A stretch of 64,000 nucleotides of DNA from the NCBI RefSeq assembly GCF_000807855.2, contig NZ_JRYR02000002.1, positions 1,331,429-1,395,428 on the forward strand, read 5' to 3'. Below are positions 8,597 to 18,132 of the stretch, piece by piece (the first letter of the stretch is position 1; every line of letters begins with the position of its first letter). The notes under the pieces were generated by a model, which was given only the letters and a program-made list of their open reading frames with translations, made no database searches and had not been told where the DNA came from. A program made the position numbers and the translations under genes. Origin of the DNA: Flammeovirga pacifica (GTDB taxonomy: Bacteria > Bacteroidota > Bacteroidia > Cytophagales > Flammeovirgaceae).

Positions 8597-9685
8597 TTAC
8601 AATGAAGTATCAAATTGCTTTAAAATTGAAAATACGGTATCAGGATTACTGATATACAAAACATGATTATCACCCTTGATGACATGTAATTTGTATTTAT
8701 TTTGGGGGATATATTTTGACACTCCACCTGATTGATCTGTTGCTCCATAAATCACTTTTACTTTTTGGCCATATCTTGGCTTTGAAAAAAGTCCGCCAGA
8801 TAATGCAGTATAGGATTTAAATTGAGTTGGCAAAGTGGTTATTGCTGTATTAATAGCAGAACATCCATTGGATAAACCCACTAAATGAGGCTTCTTTGGA
8901 GAAATTCCTATCCTTTTATAAGCATGAGGTAAAACCTTAGAATAGATATGTTTCATATCAGAAGATGTAAAAATCCCACTCATCCCTTTTGTTTCCACAC
9001 AAATAACAATATGATTAGAATATTCATCATAGATTTTAGGATACAATAACCAATTACCTAAAAAACCATGACAAAAGACTGTTACTTCACAGTCTTCTAA
9101 ATTTTTATTCTTGGGTAAATGAACAAAATAATGCGATAGGTCTTTGTATTGACCTTTATCTTGCATCATCTGAAAATATAAATTAGAGGGCAACATAGAC
9201 GTAGGAGCACCATTATGAAATAAGTAATTATTCCATAAACTTTCATGATTACTATAGGTGACCATATCTCTAAGTGCTGAACCAAAAGGAAGCCCCAACC
9301 CTTTTTGTACTAATATTCTGATGATATCTTCTGGTAAGACATGCATCATAAAAACAGCCACAGATTGTCCATCTTCCTCAGAGATAATAGAAGATAGATA
9401 AGGAAGCCAAGGCATACTTACCGTATTACCCGTCGAATTAAAATATACACTTTGATATTCCGCTTCTTTATCAAAAGATCGCTTGGGGAAAATTAAAATA
9501 TAAAGCACTAAAGTAGATAGGAGTACCCATCTTTTTTTGATTTTTAGATAGTTACTAACAAAATCCTCATTTTGAAGTAGCAAGACAATCACTCCAAGAA
9601 GTAGTACCCTTGTGTGTAAACTTGATACAATACAAAATAAGAGACCAATTATTAATAAAAGTGTTCTTCGTAAAAACCTTTTCAT
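8597..9685 (-). CDS. Membrane-anchored alpha/beta-hydrolase
   Basis: 362 residues. The first ~65 contain two or three hydrophobic segments (LLLIIGLLFCIVSS, VLLLGVIVLLL, LLSTLVLYILIF) that anchor the protein in the inner membrane. The C-terminal domain has the alpha/beta-hydrolase signatures: an oxyanion loop HGFLGN (206-211), nucleophile elbow GLSNG with Ser272, a probable acid Asp317 (GATDQS) and catalytic His341 (GDNHVL). The reaction is probably ester or lipid hydrolysis, but the substrate cannot be read from the sequence. It follows the HupE-like gene by 93 bases on the same strand and may be expressed separately. The fold call is firm; the specificity is open. Confidence 0.82.
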   Translation of the reverse strand: MKRFLRRTLLLIIGLLFCIVSSLHTRVLLLGVIVLLLQNEDFVSNYLKIKKRWVLLSTLVLYILIFPKRSFDKEAEYQSVYFNSTGNTVSMPWLPYLSSIISEEDGQSVAVFMMHVLPEDIIRILVQKGLGLPFGSALRDMVTYSNHESLWNNYLFHNGAPTSMLPSNLYFQMMQDKGQYKDLSHYFVHLPKNKNLEDCEVTVFCHGFLGNWLLYPKIYDEYSNHIVICVETKGMSGIFTSSDMKHIYSKVLPHAYKRIGISPKKPHLVGLSNGCSAINTAITTLPTQFKSYTALSGGLFSKPRYGQKVKVIYGATDQSGGVSKYIPQNKYKLHVIKGDNHVLYISNPDTVFSILKQFDTSL

Positions 9686-9778
9686 TCCATATCTACTTTA
9701 GATAAAAACCTTTCAATGTTAACTTATAAGCTTCGAATTTTCCAAAATGATAAGTTGTTCTTCCGTCAAGTGAAACTG

Positions 9779-10450
9779 TTAAGAATAATACCCCATCATC
9801 TGATAGCCAAATAAAAACAACCCTGCCAAAATCAAATACCAGTTAACGGCTTTATAAAAGGCTGGAAATTGCTTGCTTTTTCTAGACCAACTAATGATTG
9901 CTACTATAGGAATCAAAGCTAAAATTTGACCTACTTCTACCCCTACATTAAAGCATAATATCTTACTTAAAAGTGCTTCGGTTCCGTTTTCGAAGGATTG
10001 TAGTCTAGTAGACAACCCAAACCCATGAATCAATCCGAAGACAACAACCATTATCAATAAATTAGGCGATTTAACTTTCAACTTTTCAAAGCCACCTAAA
10101 TTTTCAAATCCTTTATATAAAATACTTAAAGCAATAACAGCATCTACTAAATGCTCGTTGGCAGTGATACCTGCATAGGTTGCCCCAATTAAAGTAATGC
10201 AATGCCCAATCGTAAAAGCAGTTATAAACTTTATAATATCTTTAAAACTGCTAAGATAAAATACTACTCCTGCTAAAAATAATAAGTGATCGTACCCCGT
10301 AAGCATATGGGTGGCTCCCACCTGAATGTAAGCCAATAGACTTCCGCTTTTTAATAGTTCTTGATCAGCACTTGTCACATCATGTGCAAATGCTATCATT
10401 GGAATCATCAAAAATAATAATGATAATGCTCTCTTTTGATACCTATTCAT
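9779..10450 (-). CDS. HupE/UreJ-family metal permease
   Basis: 223 residues with an N-terminal signal-like segment ending AFAHD, then five or six transmembrane helices. The diagnostic motif GATHMLTGYDHLLFLAG (45-61) and later histidines (IGHCITL, LIHGFGLS) match HupE/UreJ-type proteins, secondary transporters implicated in nickel or cobalt uptake. The gene starts 2 bases after the stop of the histidine-rich DUF4198 gene, so the two are co-transcribed and probably act together: periplasmic capture by the partner, passage through HupE. No hydrogenase or urease genes are nearby, so the metal-dependent client is not visible and the metal itself (Ni, Co or Zn) is uncertain. Confidence 0.85.
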   Translation of the reverse strand: MNRYQKRALSLLFLMIPMIAFAHDVTSADQELLKSGSLLAYIQVGATHMLTGYDHLLFLAGVVFYLSSFKDIIKFITAFTIGHCITLIGATYAGITANEHLVDAVIALSILYKGFENLGGFEKLKVKSPNLLIMVVVFGLIHGFGLSTRLQSFENGTEALLSKILCFNVGVEVGQILALIPIVAIISWSRKSKQFPAFYKAVNWYLILAGLFLFGYQMMGYYS

Positions 10451-10452
10451 TG

Positions 10453-11469
10453 TTAGTCCTTTTTTCTGAAATACATAAATAATATACCAATCACTAAAAT
10501 ACTACCGAATACAAAGATCCCTGTAGGTATTTCTTCTTCATGATGATGATCATGAGTATGAGTGTGTTCCCCGTGCTTATGCGTTACTTCAAAAGTTAAC
10601 GTAGACCATTTTGATTGATGTGTAAACTCTTTATTTCCATCCATCTTTTCCATATGAATCGTACGGAGGTAATAAATGCCATCCTCCGGTAAAAGGAGAG
10701 TAACAATACCTTTGGCATCGGTACGAAACCTTTGTCCATTGGTATGAGAATGATCTGCTGCATCATGAGAATGATCTCCATGGTGGTGATGGTGAGTAGC
10801 ACTAATATAATCCGCATATAATAACTGATTAGGCAATGGTTTCCCATCCATCAATAACTGAACATCTAAAGACTCTCCACTGTATTTTTTATAAGGATTT
10901 TCTAATGGCACAAATTCTATTGGGTACCCTAAAACCGTTTTCCAATCTTCCGTTTTAGAATCACCTACTTGATAAATAGCTTTTACATGTTTCTGATAGC
11001 TTTCGACCACATCATCTTCCAATTCATTATTGTCTTCTCTTTCTCTAAGCATATCAATAACCCCATCATGTTTAAGATAGCCATTAAAAGAAGAGGCGGT
11101 TTGTTGTAAGGTTCTTGCTTTTGTCGATACACCAACTACATACGTTCCGGTATCACCAGTTTTAAAATGGAATTGAGTAATTGTACTGTCCTGATCGCTC
11201 CATTGTTCATCAGAAATTGAAGTTCTTTTTTGATGAGCCACTACTGATGCATCTAATAAACGGTCTCTTGCGATTGTATTTTCACTCAATTCAAAAGTAC
11301 CGTTGTATAAACTTAAAGTCGCTTCTTGATTGGGTTGTAAAAAATAAGTTTCCATTTTAATGTATAGATCATGACTACACAGCAAAATAAATGCGGATAC
11401 CAATAAAAAAGGGCGAGTTAGTTTAATCAAAAATTTATTTGATAAAAATCTTGTCGTATTAAAGTTCAT
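10453..11469 (-). CDS. Histidine-rich DUF4198-type protein, metal-binding partner of HupE
   Basis: 338 residues: an N-terminal hydrophobic export segment (PFLLVSAFILLCSHD), a beta-rich body typical of DUF4198 (carboxypeptidase-regulatory-like domain with HDLYIKMETYFLQP at its start), a histidine cluster near residues 225-245 (HHHHHGDHSHDAADHSH), a second cluster before the C-terminus (HKHGEHTHTHDHHHEEE), and a final transmembrane helix followed by RKKD. It should sit in the periplasm anchored to the inner membrane. The two clusters could bind Ni, Co or Zn ions. It is the first gene of a two-gene unit with the HupE-like permease. Regulation by a metal sensor is expected, but I cannot identify an operator. 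Confidence 0.82.
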   Translation of the reverse strand: MNFNTTRFLSNKFLIKLTRPFLLVSAFILLCSHDLYIKMETYFLQPNQEATLSLYNGTFELSENTIARDRLLDASVVAHQKRTSISDEQWSDQDSTITQFHFKTGDTGTYVVGVSTKARTLQQTASSFNGYLKHDGVIDMLREREDNNELEDDVVESYQKHVKAIYQVGDSKTEDWKTVLGYPIEFVPLENPYKKYSGESLDVQLLMDGKPLPNQLLYADYISATHHHHHGDHSHDAADHSHTNGQRFRTDAKGIVTLLLPEDGIYYLRTIHMEKMDGNKEFTHQSKWSTLTFEVTHKHGEHTHTHDHHHEEEIPTGIFVFGSILVIGILFMYFRKKD

Positions 11470-11708
11470 ATTGCCTTATCGATGTTAAGTCTAATTGTTG
11501 GTTACTATGATTCGTTTTGAACGGCAAAAATAGGAAGATTACATTTAGTTTAATAACTAAATTAAAGTACATAAGATATATTATAATATACTTATCACAT
11601 TAATTAATGATTGGAACTAAATAGTTACAATTACAATAGATGCTTTTATGAATTAATTATCCATAGAATTCATCTTGGCATTAATAATACACACCTATTT
11701 CTATTATC

Positions 11709-13733
11709 CTAATTCAAATTTAGAATATTTGTGGAAGCAAAAAGGTAATTTTCGTACCCTATATCATAAAAATAAATTCTTTGATGGTTAGTAAACATCA
11801 TTCCTTTATTATACCAACTTGACCTATCAATAATTGCTTTTTGTGTTGTGATTAATTCGAAAGATTCCGTTTTAAAATCAAACAAATTGAAATAATAATT
11901 AGCCTCTTCAGTTCCATTGTTAGACATGAATAAAAACGCAAAATGTTCTTCATCTACCCTTGAAATGTTGTAATCGGCTTGTTGAGCCTCAAAATGTATT
12001 TCTGATTTAATCCATCTTACCTGATGTGTAGTAAGGTCAATCTTTTTGACCAAAGCATTTGTGTTTCCGTCTACTTCCTCATATCCAAAAATATAAGCAC
12101 TTCCATTATAGGTATATGACTTTAAAATATGGAAATCTTGGGTATGCTGTAAACCAATATTAGACCATTGTTGTGTTTCTAAATCATATTTATACAAACC
12201 ATTATTTTCTATTGTATTGGATGTACCATACCCAAGATAAAGAGCTTTATCAGTAGCAAAAATAGAAGTATTAATAAAATGATCTCCTAATCGGATTGAT
12301 GTAAGAGTTTCCCATTTGTCGGAGACAATATTGTAACAATATATATTGTTTTCTTCATCTCCAGAATAAATATATATCTTATTATTTTGATAGCAGGCAT
12401 TAAGAGGTTTGTTAAAGTAACTGCTTGTGATGGACTCATTTGAACTTACCTTATTAAATTGATTTCTTTCATTATCAAACTTCGTTATAGTAACTCCATA
12501 ACCATGAAAAATAAAATAACTATCACCATTTACATTTAAACGATGACTATCATTTTTTAGAGTTGGTTTTGTTTTATCCAATAAGGTAAAGAATGCTGGT
12601 ATTTGGAAATGCTCTTCCAATACTTGATTATCCAATCCATTAGATAAGACTACTTCAGCTTCAAAATTTGGAAATTCTATATTAGGCATTTTTACAATTG
12701 CCTCATTTTCGCTCTTTTCAATAATTTCTCCACTTTCACCATTAAAGAGAAATGAATAACTTGTAGAGTTAAGATACTTACCTGAAAATTTTAATTTTAA
12801 TTCATTCCCATCTACTACTTCAATTTTATTTATTTGTGGAAGATGGGCTCTAAGTAATGGTAAAGATAGTTTATGGTAAAAAGGAAAGTCTATTTTAAAA
12901 TTCAAGGGAAACTCAACATCTTCTCCAATCTTTACAGTAATTTCTTGATCGTTCATATCAAGAATTTGGCCTATATTAAGTTTTAAATCTTTATGGAAAT
13001 TATATCCATGAATAATCACAGTATCTCCATAATAAACAGTTTCAGAAGAATATTTTGTGAAGGTGGGAACTCTAACTGGAATAGGCTCTTGAATTAATAC
13101 TTCATGGCGATCATCAAATATTTTCAGGTATACAACCATATTATCATAAAAATAATCTGGGTTTTCTAATTTTATCCCGATTTGATTAGTACTATCCACA
13201 ATACATTTATCTACTGGCAAAAAACGCTCATCTTCTCCATATCTTGCAGAGGCTTTGATAGAATTTTTTAAAAAATTTATCCCTTTAATCCTTAAGGTGT
13301 CAAAAGTGAAAACACTATCTGGTAAAGTATTTAAATCAATAGAAAACTTAGGAAGTTGAGAAAGTGTAAAGTATTTATTTTTTCCTTGTACCGATGTTCC
13401 ATTTATAATAGCATATGCTTTGAAACTAATATTAGTAAACATATCCCAATTATCTTTGATCTCTAAAATAAACTTGTTGTCTTCAATCCTATGGGAAGTA
13501 TTTTGTTGTAAATGGGTTGCCCCATTGGAATTCGTATAATTTAGAAAAAAACCTGTATCGTTGATATCTACTTCAGTACCTTCAGGGAGTACTCCTGTAA
13601 ATTCAATTGTACCATTTTCACTTACAATATAACCCATTGTTTCAACAGAAAGGTTTTTCTCTGTTTCGAATAAATTACAACCAAAAAGTAAATTTAAACA
13701 GATTAAGATGATCAGTTGTTTTGAATTAGTCAT
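11709..13733 (-). CDS. IPT/TIG and Kelch-like surface lipoprotein
   Basis: A 674-residue lipoprotein with lipobox LFGC (Cys19). It starts with a short beta domain, then three IPT/TIG-like immunoglobulin folds (starts near DTLRIKGINFLKNSIKA, DTVIIHGYNFHKDLKL and ELKLKFSGKYLNSTSY), followed from about residue 390 by Kelch-like blades (NNKIYIYSGDEENNIYCYN; NGLYKYDLETQQWSNIG). The expected location is the cell surface or periplasm, with a binding rather than catalytic role. It begins 3 bases after the stop of the upstream paralogue, so the two are one operon. The ligand is unknown. Confidence 0.82.
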   Translation of the reverse strand: MTNSKQLIILICLNLLFGCNLFETEKNLSVETMGYIVSENGTIEFTGVLPEGTEVDINDTGFFLNYTNSNGATHLQQNTSHRIEDNKFILEIKDNWDMFTNISFKAYAIINGTSVQGKNKYFTLSQLPKFSIDLNTLPDSVFTFDTLRIKGINFLKNSIKASARYGEDERFLPVDKCIVDSTNQIGIKLENPDYFYDNMVVYLKIFDDRHEVLIQEPIPVRVPTFTKYSSETVYYGDTVIIHGYNFHKDLKLNIGQILDMNDQEITVKIGEDVEFPLNFKIDFPFYHKLSLPLLRAHLPQINKIEVVDGNELKLKFSGKYLNSTSYSFLFNGESGEIIEKSENEAIVKMPNIEFPNFEAEVVLSNGLDNQVLEEHFQIPAFFTLLDKTKPTLKNDSHRLNVNGDSYFIFHGYGVTITKFDNERNQFNKVSSNESITSSYFNKPLNACYQNNKIYIYSGDEENNIYCYNIVSDKWETLTSIRLGDHFINTSIFATDKALYLGYGTSNTIENNGLYKYDLETQQWSNIGLQHTQDFHILKSYTYNGSAYIFGYEEVDGNTNALVKKIDLTTHQVRWIKSEIHFEAQQADYNISRVDEEHFAFLFMSNNGTEEANYYFNLFDFKTESFELITTQKAIIDRSSWYNKGMMFTNHQRIYFYDIGYENYLFASTNILNLN

Positions 13734-13736
13734 GTT

Positions 13737-15713
13737 TTATTTTTTTAATATAGTGTAAGCAGTACGATCCGATCTTTTTCCTATGTATAGATGAAGTCCT
13801 TCATTATTTTTAAAAAACAATTGATTGAATGGGTATAATTGCCTCCAAATAGAAAAATCAGTATAAAACTTCTCAGTGGTTAAATCAAAATAAAGTATTT
13901 CTTCCACCAAATTAAATGACCGTATAGCTATGTAAATTCTATCTTGATAAATAAATGGTATAGTGTGAATAGAAGAATAATTATTTTCAAGAGGAATTTC
14001 TATCGTTTTCTTTTCAAGAAAATCAGAGACTAGAAGAACATATTTGTTTTGATCGCTTTTTCTATATTGATATATTTTATCTCCTTTTAAAAATACTTTA
14101 TTCAATCTTGTATTATTAATCGGAAGGAAATCTAAATTAGATGTATCATCTTTCCATTGTTTATTTATAAGATCAAATTTCAATATTTTGTTGTTGGCTC
14201 CTACATATAGGTTTTCGTTATAGACAAAAAATAATGGCTGCATATTGATCGGATTCAAATCAACTTTTGCTACTTGAGACCAAGAATTCGTTGAAAAATT
14301 ATAACTAATTATATTTCCATCTCCTAAGTAGATATACAATATTGAGTCAACCATAAAGCGTGTATAACTAGTAAACTGGCTACTTATAGAATAAGGATAT
14401 TCTGACACTTCCACCCATTCTTTGTCACTATCATTGTACATATACAAATAAAGATTTTCATCTCTTCTCACCGCCAAGTAAGCTTCCCCTAAATAATTAC
14501 ACACCTGATGTTCCCCCCTAAATGGAACCTCCTCTGTACTACTTATATTAAAAGGTGTAGAAATATCTACCTCTTGTTCTAATAGAAGTTCCTTATTAGA
14601 ATATATTCTCCGAATATTAAAATTTACTTTTGTGGATGGAAATGAAATCAAAGGGAGTTTATATGTAACACTATTATCTGTTTCTCTGACTCTTACCGCT
14701 TTATATTCATTAAAATAACCCTCAAAATCAGATCTTCTAATATTTTCAAAATTGACTTTAACTGTGTATAACTCTGATTCAATATCAACTCTTTCAATAC
14801 TTATTTCAGGTGGCAATTGTTTAAGTGGTGGTGTTTTAAAAGTATAATTACCATTATAGATAGTCATAGAATCGTTCAGTTCATAAAAATCATATGGTAG
14901 TGTAAAACGAATAGAATCACTTGTTATCTTTTTGGCATATTCTCTTTTTCTATTATTTAGAAAATAAGTATTTTCAAGGTCATTTATAAAATTATTGCCA
15001 CATATTGTGAAATCTTTTCCACTGTACCCCCCTTTCTCATTGTATTTAATAAAAGTTGGGTACTTAAGTTTAATCTTCTTTTCAAAAAGAATATCTTGAT
15101 GTGATTGAATTCTGAATACTAAAAACTCACCAATATTAGTGTGAATTGCAGGATAGTGTATCTTTAATGTATCAAAAGACCTTGATATTGTATAAGTATA
15201 AAAATTATAATCTTTAGTTTCATACCCATAAGTAACTTTAATAGCATTTTTTTGCAGGTTTTTTCCTGTTATATTAATGGTATCAGCAATGAAAATACTA
15301 TCTGGAATAGAGCTTTCATTAATGATTACTTTCATATCTATGATAGAAGTAAATTCTTTTGCTTGACCCAAGCCTTTATTACCAAATTTATCGATATAAT
15401 AAGCCCTAAAAACAAACTTCTCACCAAGATCATTGAAGTCTATAAAATTAGTATTGAATGTACCACTTTCATCTAATTTTGATGTAATGTTTATTGTATT
15501 ACCAATATTAGTTAAATTGTGTATTTCAAACCCTACCTGACGTTTAGAACCATCAACCATTAATTTTCCACGAAGTTGAATAGAACCATCAGGGTTAGTA
15601 ATAGGTTCTAATGTTTTGATAAGGTAATTGTATTCTTCTTCTTCTTTGTTACAACTAAACATTATAACAGAAAAAATCAATAATATTAATGTTGTTAATA
15701 AAGGCTTGAACAT
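13737..15713 (-). CDS. IPT/TIG and Kelch-like surface lipoprotein (paralogue)
   Basis: A 658-residue lipoprotein with lipobox MFSC (Cys21), followed by an acidic linker (NKEEEE). The domain order is as in its downstream neighbour: an N-terminal beta domain, three IPT/TIG-like folds (DTINITGKNLQKNAIKV; GKDFTICGNNFIND; then a divergent third), and a Kelch-like propeller (LYIYLGDGNIISYNFS; KILKFDLINKQWKDD). Sequence identity with the neighbour is modest, so the duplication is old. It is the first gene of the two-gene unit; the 354 bases upstream should hold the promoter. It is probably a surface-exposed binding protein. Confidence 0.82.
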   Translation of the reverse strand: MFKPLLTTLILLIFSVIMFSCNKEEEEYNYLIKTLEPITNPDGSIQLRGKLMVDGSKRQVGFEIHNLTNIGNTINITSKLDESGTFNTNFIDFNDLGEKFVFRAYYIDKFGNKGLGQAKEFTSIIDMKVIINESSIPDSIFIADTINITGKNLQKNAIKVTYGYETKDYNFYTYTISRSFDTLKIHYPAIHTNIGEFLVFRIQSHQDILFEKKIKLKYPTFIKYNEKGGYSGKDFTICGNNFINDLENTYFLNNRKREYAKKITSDSIRFTLPYDFYELNDSMTIYNGNYTFKTPPLKQLPPEISIERVDIESELYTVKVNFENIRRSDFEGYFNEYKAVRVRETDNSVTYKLPLISFPSTKVNFNIRRIYSNKELLLEQEVDISTPFNISSTEEVPFRGEHQVCNYLGEAYLAVRRDENLYLYMYNDSDKEWVEVSEYPYSISSQFTSYTRFMVDSILYIYLGDGNIISYNFSTNSWSQVAKVDLNPINMQPLFFVYNENLYVGANNKILKFDLINKQWKDDTSNLDFLPINNTRLNKVFLKGDKIYQYRKSDQNKYVLLVSDFLEKKTIEIPLENNYSSIHTIPFIYQDRIYIAIRSFNLVEEILYFDLTTEKFYTDFSIWRQLYPFNQLFFKNNEGLHLYIGKRSDRTAYTILKK

Positions 15714-16022
15714 AAAAATAGTTTGTTTTAAAAAGAATAGATAAGAATTATTTTTCGATAAATATCAGCTGTGTTTCAGAGAGTTAATTATTACGTATTG
15801 GCATATATACGAAATAAAAAACAATTCCAACATCACATAAAATTTGTTTGAATAATTCTAGTCTGCTTTAAAGTCAATAAAATATGCTCGAATGTAATAA
15901 TGTTTACAATAAATAAAAAATGAATCCAACTTAGATATTATAAAAAAAACATATTATGGATTTATTAGTAAGTGAATTTATAATTCCCTGATCAAACATT
16001 TTGCTTAAAGTCCTTCTTTACT
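15714..16022. other. AT-rich intergenic region
   Basis: About 310 bases between the start of the IPT/Kelch operon and the terminator of the DUF427 gene. It should contain the minus-strand promoter of the IPT/Kelch operon. I see no ORF, strong hairpin or repeat in it. Confidence 0.4.
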
Positions 16023-16062
16023 AAAAAAAAGAGGTTGTTTCGATTTATACAAAACAACCTCT
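16023..16062 (-). terminator. Intrinsic terminator of the DUF427 gene
   Basis: AGAGGTTGTTT (16030-16040) pairs with AAACAACCTCT (16052-16062). The A-run at 16023-16030 becomes a U-run on the minus transcript, five bases after the DUF427 stop codon. Confidence 0.82.
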
Positions 16063-16067
16063 GCTAT

Positions 16068-16349
16068 TTATTCTACTTTTACTCCTTTCCAAAAGGCTAC
16101 ATATTCTTTTATCTCTTTCACTGCATCTTTTGGTGTTTTGTAATACCAAGCGGCCTCCTCATTTACAAGACCATTTACCTCAATATCATAATAAGAAGCT
16201 GTTCCTTTCCAAGGGCAGGAGGTTTCGTATTTAGAATGGGTGAATAATTCTTTGTGGATAGAAGAAGGTGGGAAATACTGATTCCCTTCGATTTCGATGG
16301 TTTTATCGCTTTCTGCTAAAACTACACCGTTCCATATAGCTTTTTTCAT
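16068..16349 (-). CDS. DUF427 family protein
   Basis: 93 residues, the usual length for DUF427. Family hallmarks are the N-terminal KAIWNGVVLAESD, the central CPWKGTASYYDIEV and the C-terminal AWYYKTPKDAVKEIKEYVAFWKG. The fold is a small beta structure with a possible nucleotide- or ligand-binding site; the physiological role is unknown. It has no signal peptide and is monocistronic, with its own terminator just downstream. Confidence 0.9.
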   Translation of the reverse strand: MKKAIWNGVVLAESDKTIEIEGNQYFPPSSIHKELFTHSKYETSCPWKGTASYYDIEVNGLVNEEAAWYYKTPKDAVKEIKEYVAFWKGVKVE

Positions 16350-16439
16350 AGTGTTTATTTTGGGTTTAATTAAGTACTAAGCCAAAAATAAATCATTATT
16401 AATTCTTTATTATGAGTACTTATATCTACTACAAGATAA

Positions 16440-17693
16440 CTAATTAATTGTTTTCAAAACAGTAGATTCTTTCTCTTTTTCTATCGCTATTTGATACCCT
16501 TTCAGCAAGAAGTAACAAACAATCAAGCCTATAATCATCCCAGACCAAGTGAGATTATATCCAAAGAAATTGATGGTCTGCATACCTAAGTTATGACCGA
16601 CTAAATGGGCTACAGAAAAACTCATTGCATACAAAGCCATATAATCCCCTTGGTTTTTCCCTGAAGACCTTTTCATGGCTTCTGTATTTGATAATGGGAA
16701 CATCAGCATTTCTCCTATGGTTAACAACATCATACCGATGAATAGAAGAACGATGTTCATTCCAACTATCAAAAATATATAGCTAAGAAGTACTAAGAAA
16801 ATGGAAAAATACATGATTTTTATTTTCGAATACTTCTTCTGTTTTTCGATCCAATGCATCAGTGGCATTTCCAAAATACAAATTACAAAACCATTACTAG
16901 AGATAATTAAACCAATAGTCGCTTCATTCAGCTCGTGTACCTCTTTATAAAACAAAGGGACAGTGCTGAAATATTGAATGAAAATTAGCCCAAATAAGGT
17001 GAGTGATAACACGAAAATTAAGAAAGACTTATCATGATACGGCGACATACTCTTCCTCTCTGCTTTCGTTTTTTTGGCCACTTCTTTTACAATCTTCGGC
17101 ATAGTAAGCGTCAAAGCAAATACAATCATTGCAAAAATACAACTTAAACCATCTACCCAGAATAATGACTGATAACCAAGAGTAGCTATAAGCAAACCTC
17201 CGACAGCAGGTCCGAAAGCAAAGCCAAGATTGATGGCAAGACGAACCAATGTAATCGACTTGGTTCTGTTCTCTTCTGTACTGTATTTATGTACGGCCAC
17301 AAAAATGGGAGGACGCAACATGTCAGCCACTAAAGTTACCAAGAAAAAGCCTATGGCGATTTCGAAAAATCCATCCAATTCCTTTAGTAAAATTAATCCG
17401 ATACCCGAAGTCAATAAACTAAAGATAATTACTGGATAATATCCAAAACGATCGGTGGTCTTTCCGCCGAGCCACGTACCGATAATGGAACCCATGCCAA
17501 ATGCCGACATGACCCATCCGATTTCCGTAAGGGTAAACCCTTTACTTTCTGATAAATAAATAGATAAAAAAGGAATAACCATTGCCCCTATCCTGTTGAT
17601 AAGGGATACTAAAGATAAGATCCATACTTCCTTCTGTATGCCCTTATAGATGGCCAAAAAGCTATTTTTGGCCTGAGTAATTGATGTTCTCAT
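16440..17693 (-). CDS. Major facilitator superfamily transporter
   Basis: 417 residues with about twelve hydrophobic helices and the MFS loop 2-3 motif region (GTWLGGKTTDRFG, near residues 73-85). A charged central loop (KEVAKKTKAERKS) separates the two six-helix halves. The layout matches drug/proton antiporter-type MFS exporters of the inner membrane; the substrate cannot be inferred. It is divergent from the FAD oxidoreductase gene, with a 439-base shared upstream region, and is followed at some distance by the DUF427 gene on the same strand. Confidence 0.88.
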   Translation of the reverse strand: MRTSITQAKNSFLAIYKGIQKEVWILSLVSLINRIGAMVIPFLSIYLSESKGFTLTEIGWVMSAFGMGSIIGTWLGGKTTDRFGYYPVIIFSLLTSGIGLILLKELDGFFEIAIGFFLVTLVADMLRPPIFVAVHKYSTEENRTKSITLVRLAINLGFAFGPAVGGLLIATLGYQSLFWVDGLSCIFAMIVFALTLTMPKIVKEVAKKTKAERKSMSPYHDKSFLIFVLSLTLFGLIFIQYFSTVPLFYKEVHELNEATIGLIISSNGFVICILEMPLMHWIEKQKKYSKIKIMYFSIFLVLLSYIFLIVGMNIVLLFIGMMLLTIGEMLMFPLSNTEAMKRSSGKNQGDYMALYAMSFSVAHLVGHNLGMQTINFFGYNLTWSGMIIGLIVCYFLLKGYQIAIEKEKESTVLKTIN

Positions 17694-18132
17694 AGAGCGA
17701 TTGGAAGTAATGAAAAATGATGAGCTACGGACTATAGCTCATTAGTTAATTTAAATTGGTAATACAAAGCACGGTAAGATTTTGAAAAATAAAAAGAGAA
17801 AGTGGTTTTAATATATGCTAAGTGGTTAATTATAAATGATCTAAACTACTATTTGTCATCTATTGTAAATTCTTCCAAAAAGTTGAAAGGACTACCCACT
17901 CTTTAGATTTTTGAGGATAAAATCTGTGTTGGTCCATGTTATCGACTTTATCAAGATTAAAATATTAGAGAATAAAAATAGACAAGACCATCATTTGATA
18001 GCCTTTTACATCCTTTTTTACTGAACATAAACTGAACAATCGAAAAATAGACAGCTAACACCTTGAACTTTATCTATCTACTTAGGAATTTGAAATAACG
18101 AAATGAAGAACTAACAAATTATTATTTGATTT
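17694..18132. other. Divergent promoter region, MFS and FAD oxidoreductase
   Basis: 439 bases between divergent genes with no credible ORF. The only regular element is the direct repeat ACTGAACA at 18020-18027 and 18031-18038 (11-base period), about 95 bases before the oxidoreductase start. Confidence 0.45.
18020..18038. promoter_or_regulatory. Direct repeat ACTGAACA, possible operator
   Basis: Two exact copies of ACTGAACA with starts 11 bases apart, so both would face the same side of the helix. This spacing suits a tandem-binding regulator such as an AraC-type protein. It lies in the region shared by two divergent genes. No known motif is matched, so the function is a guess. Confidence 0.3.
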
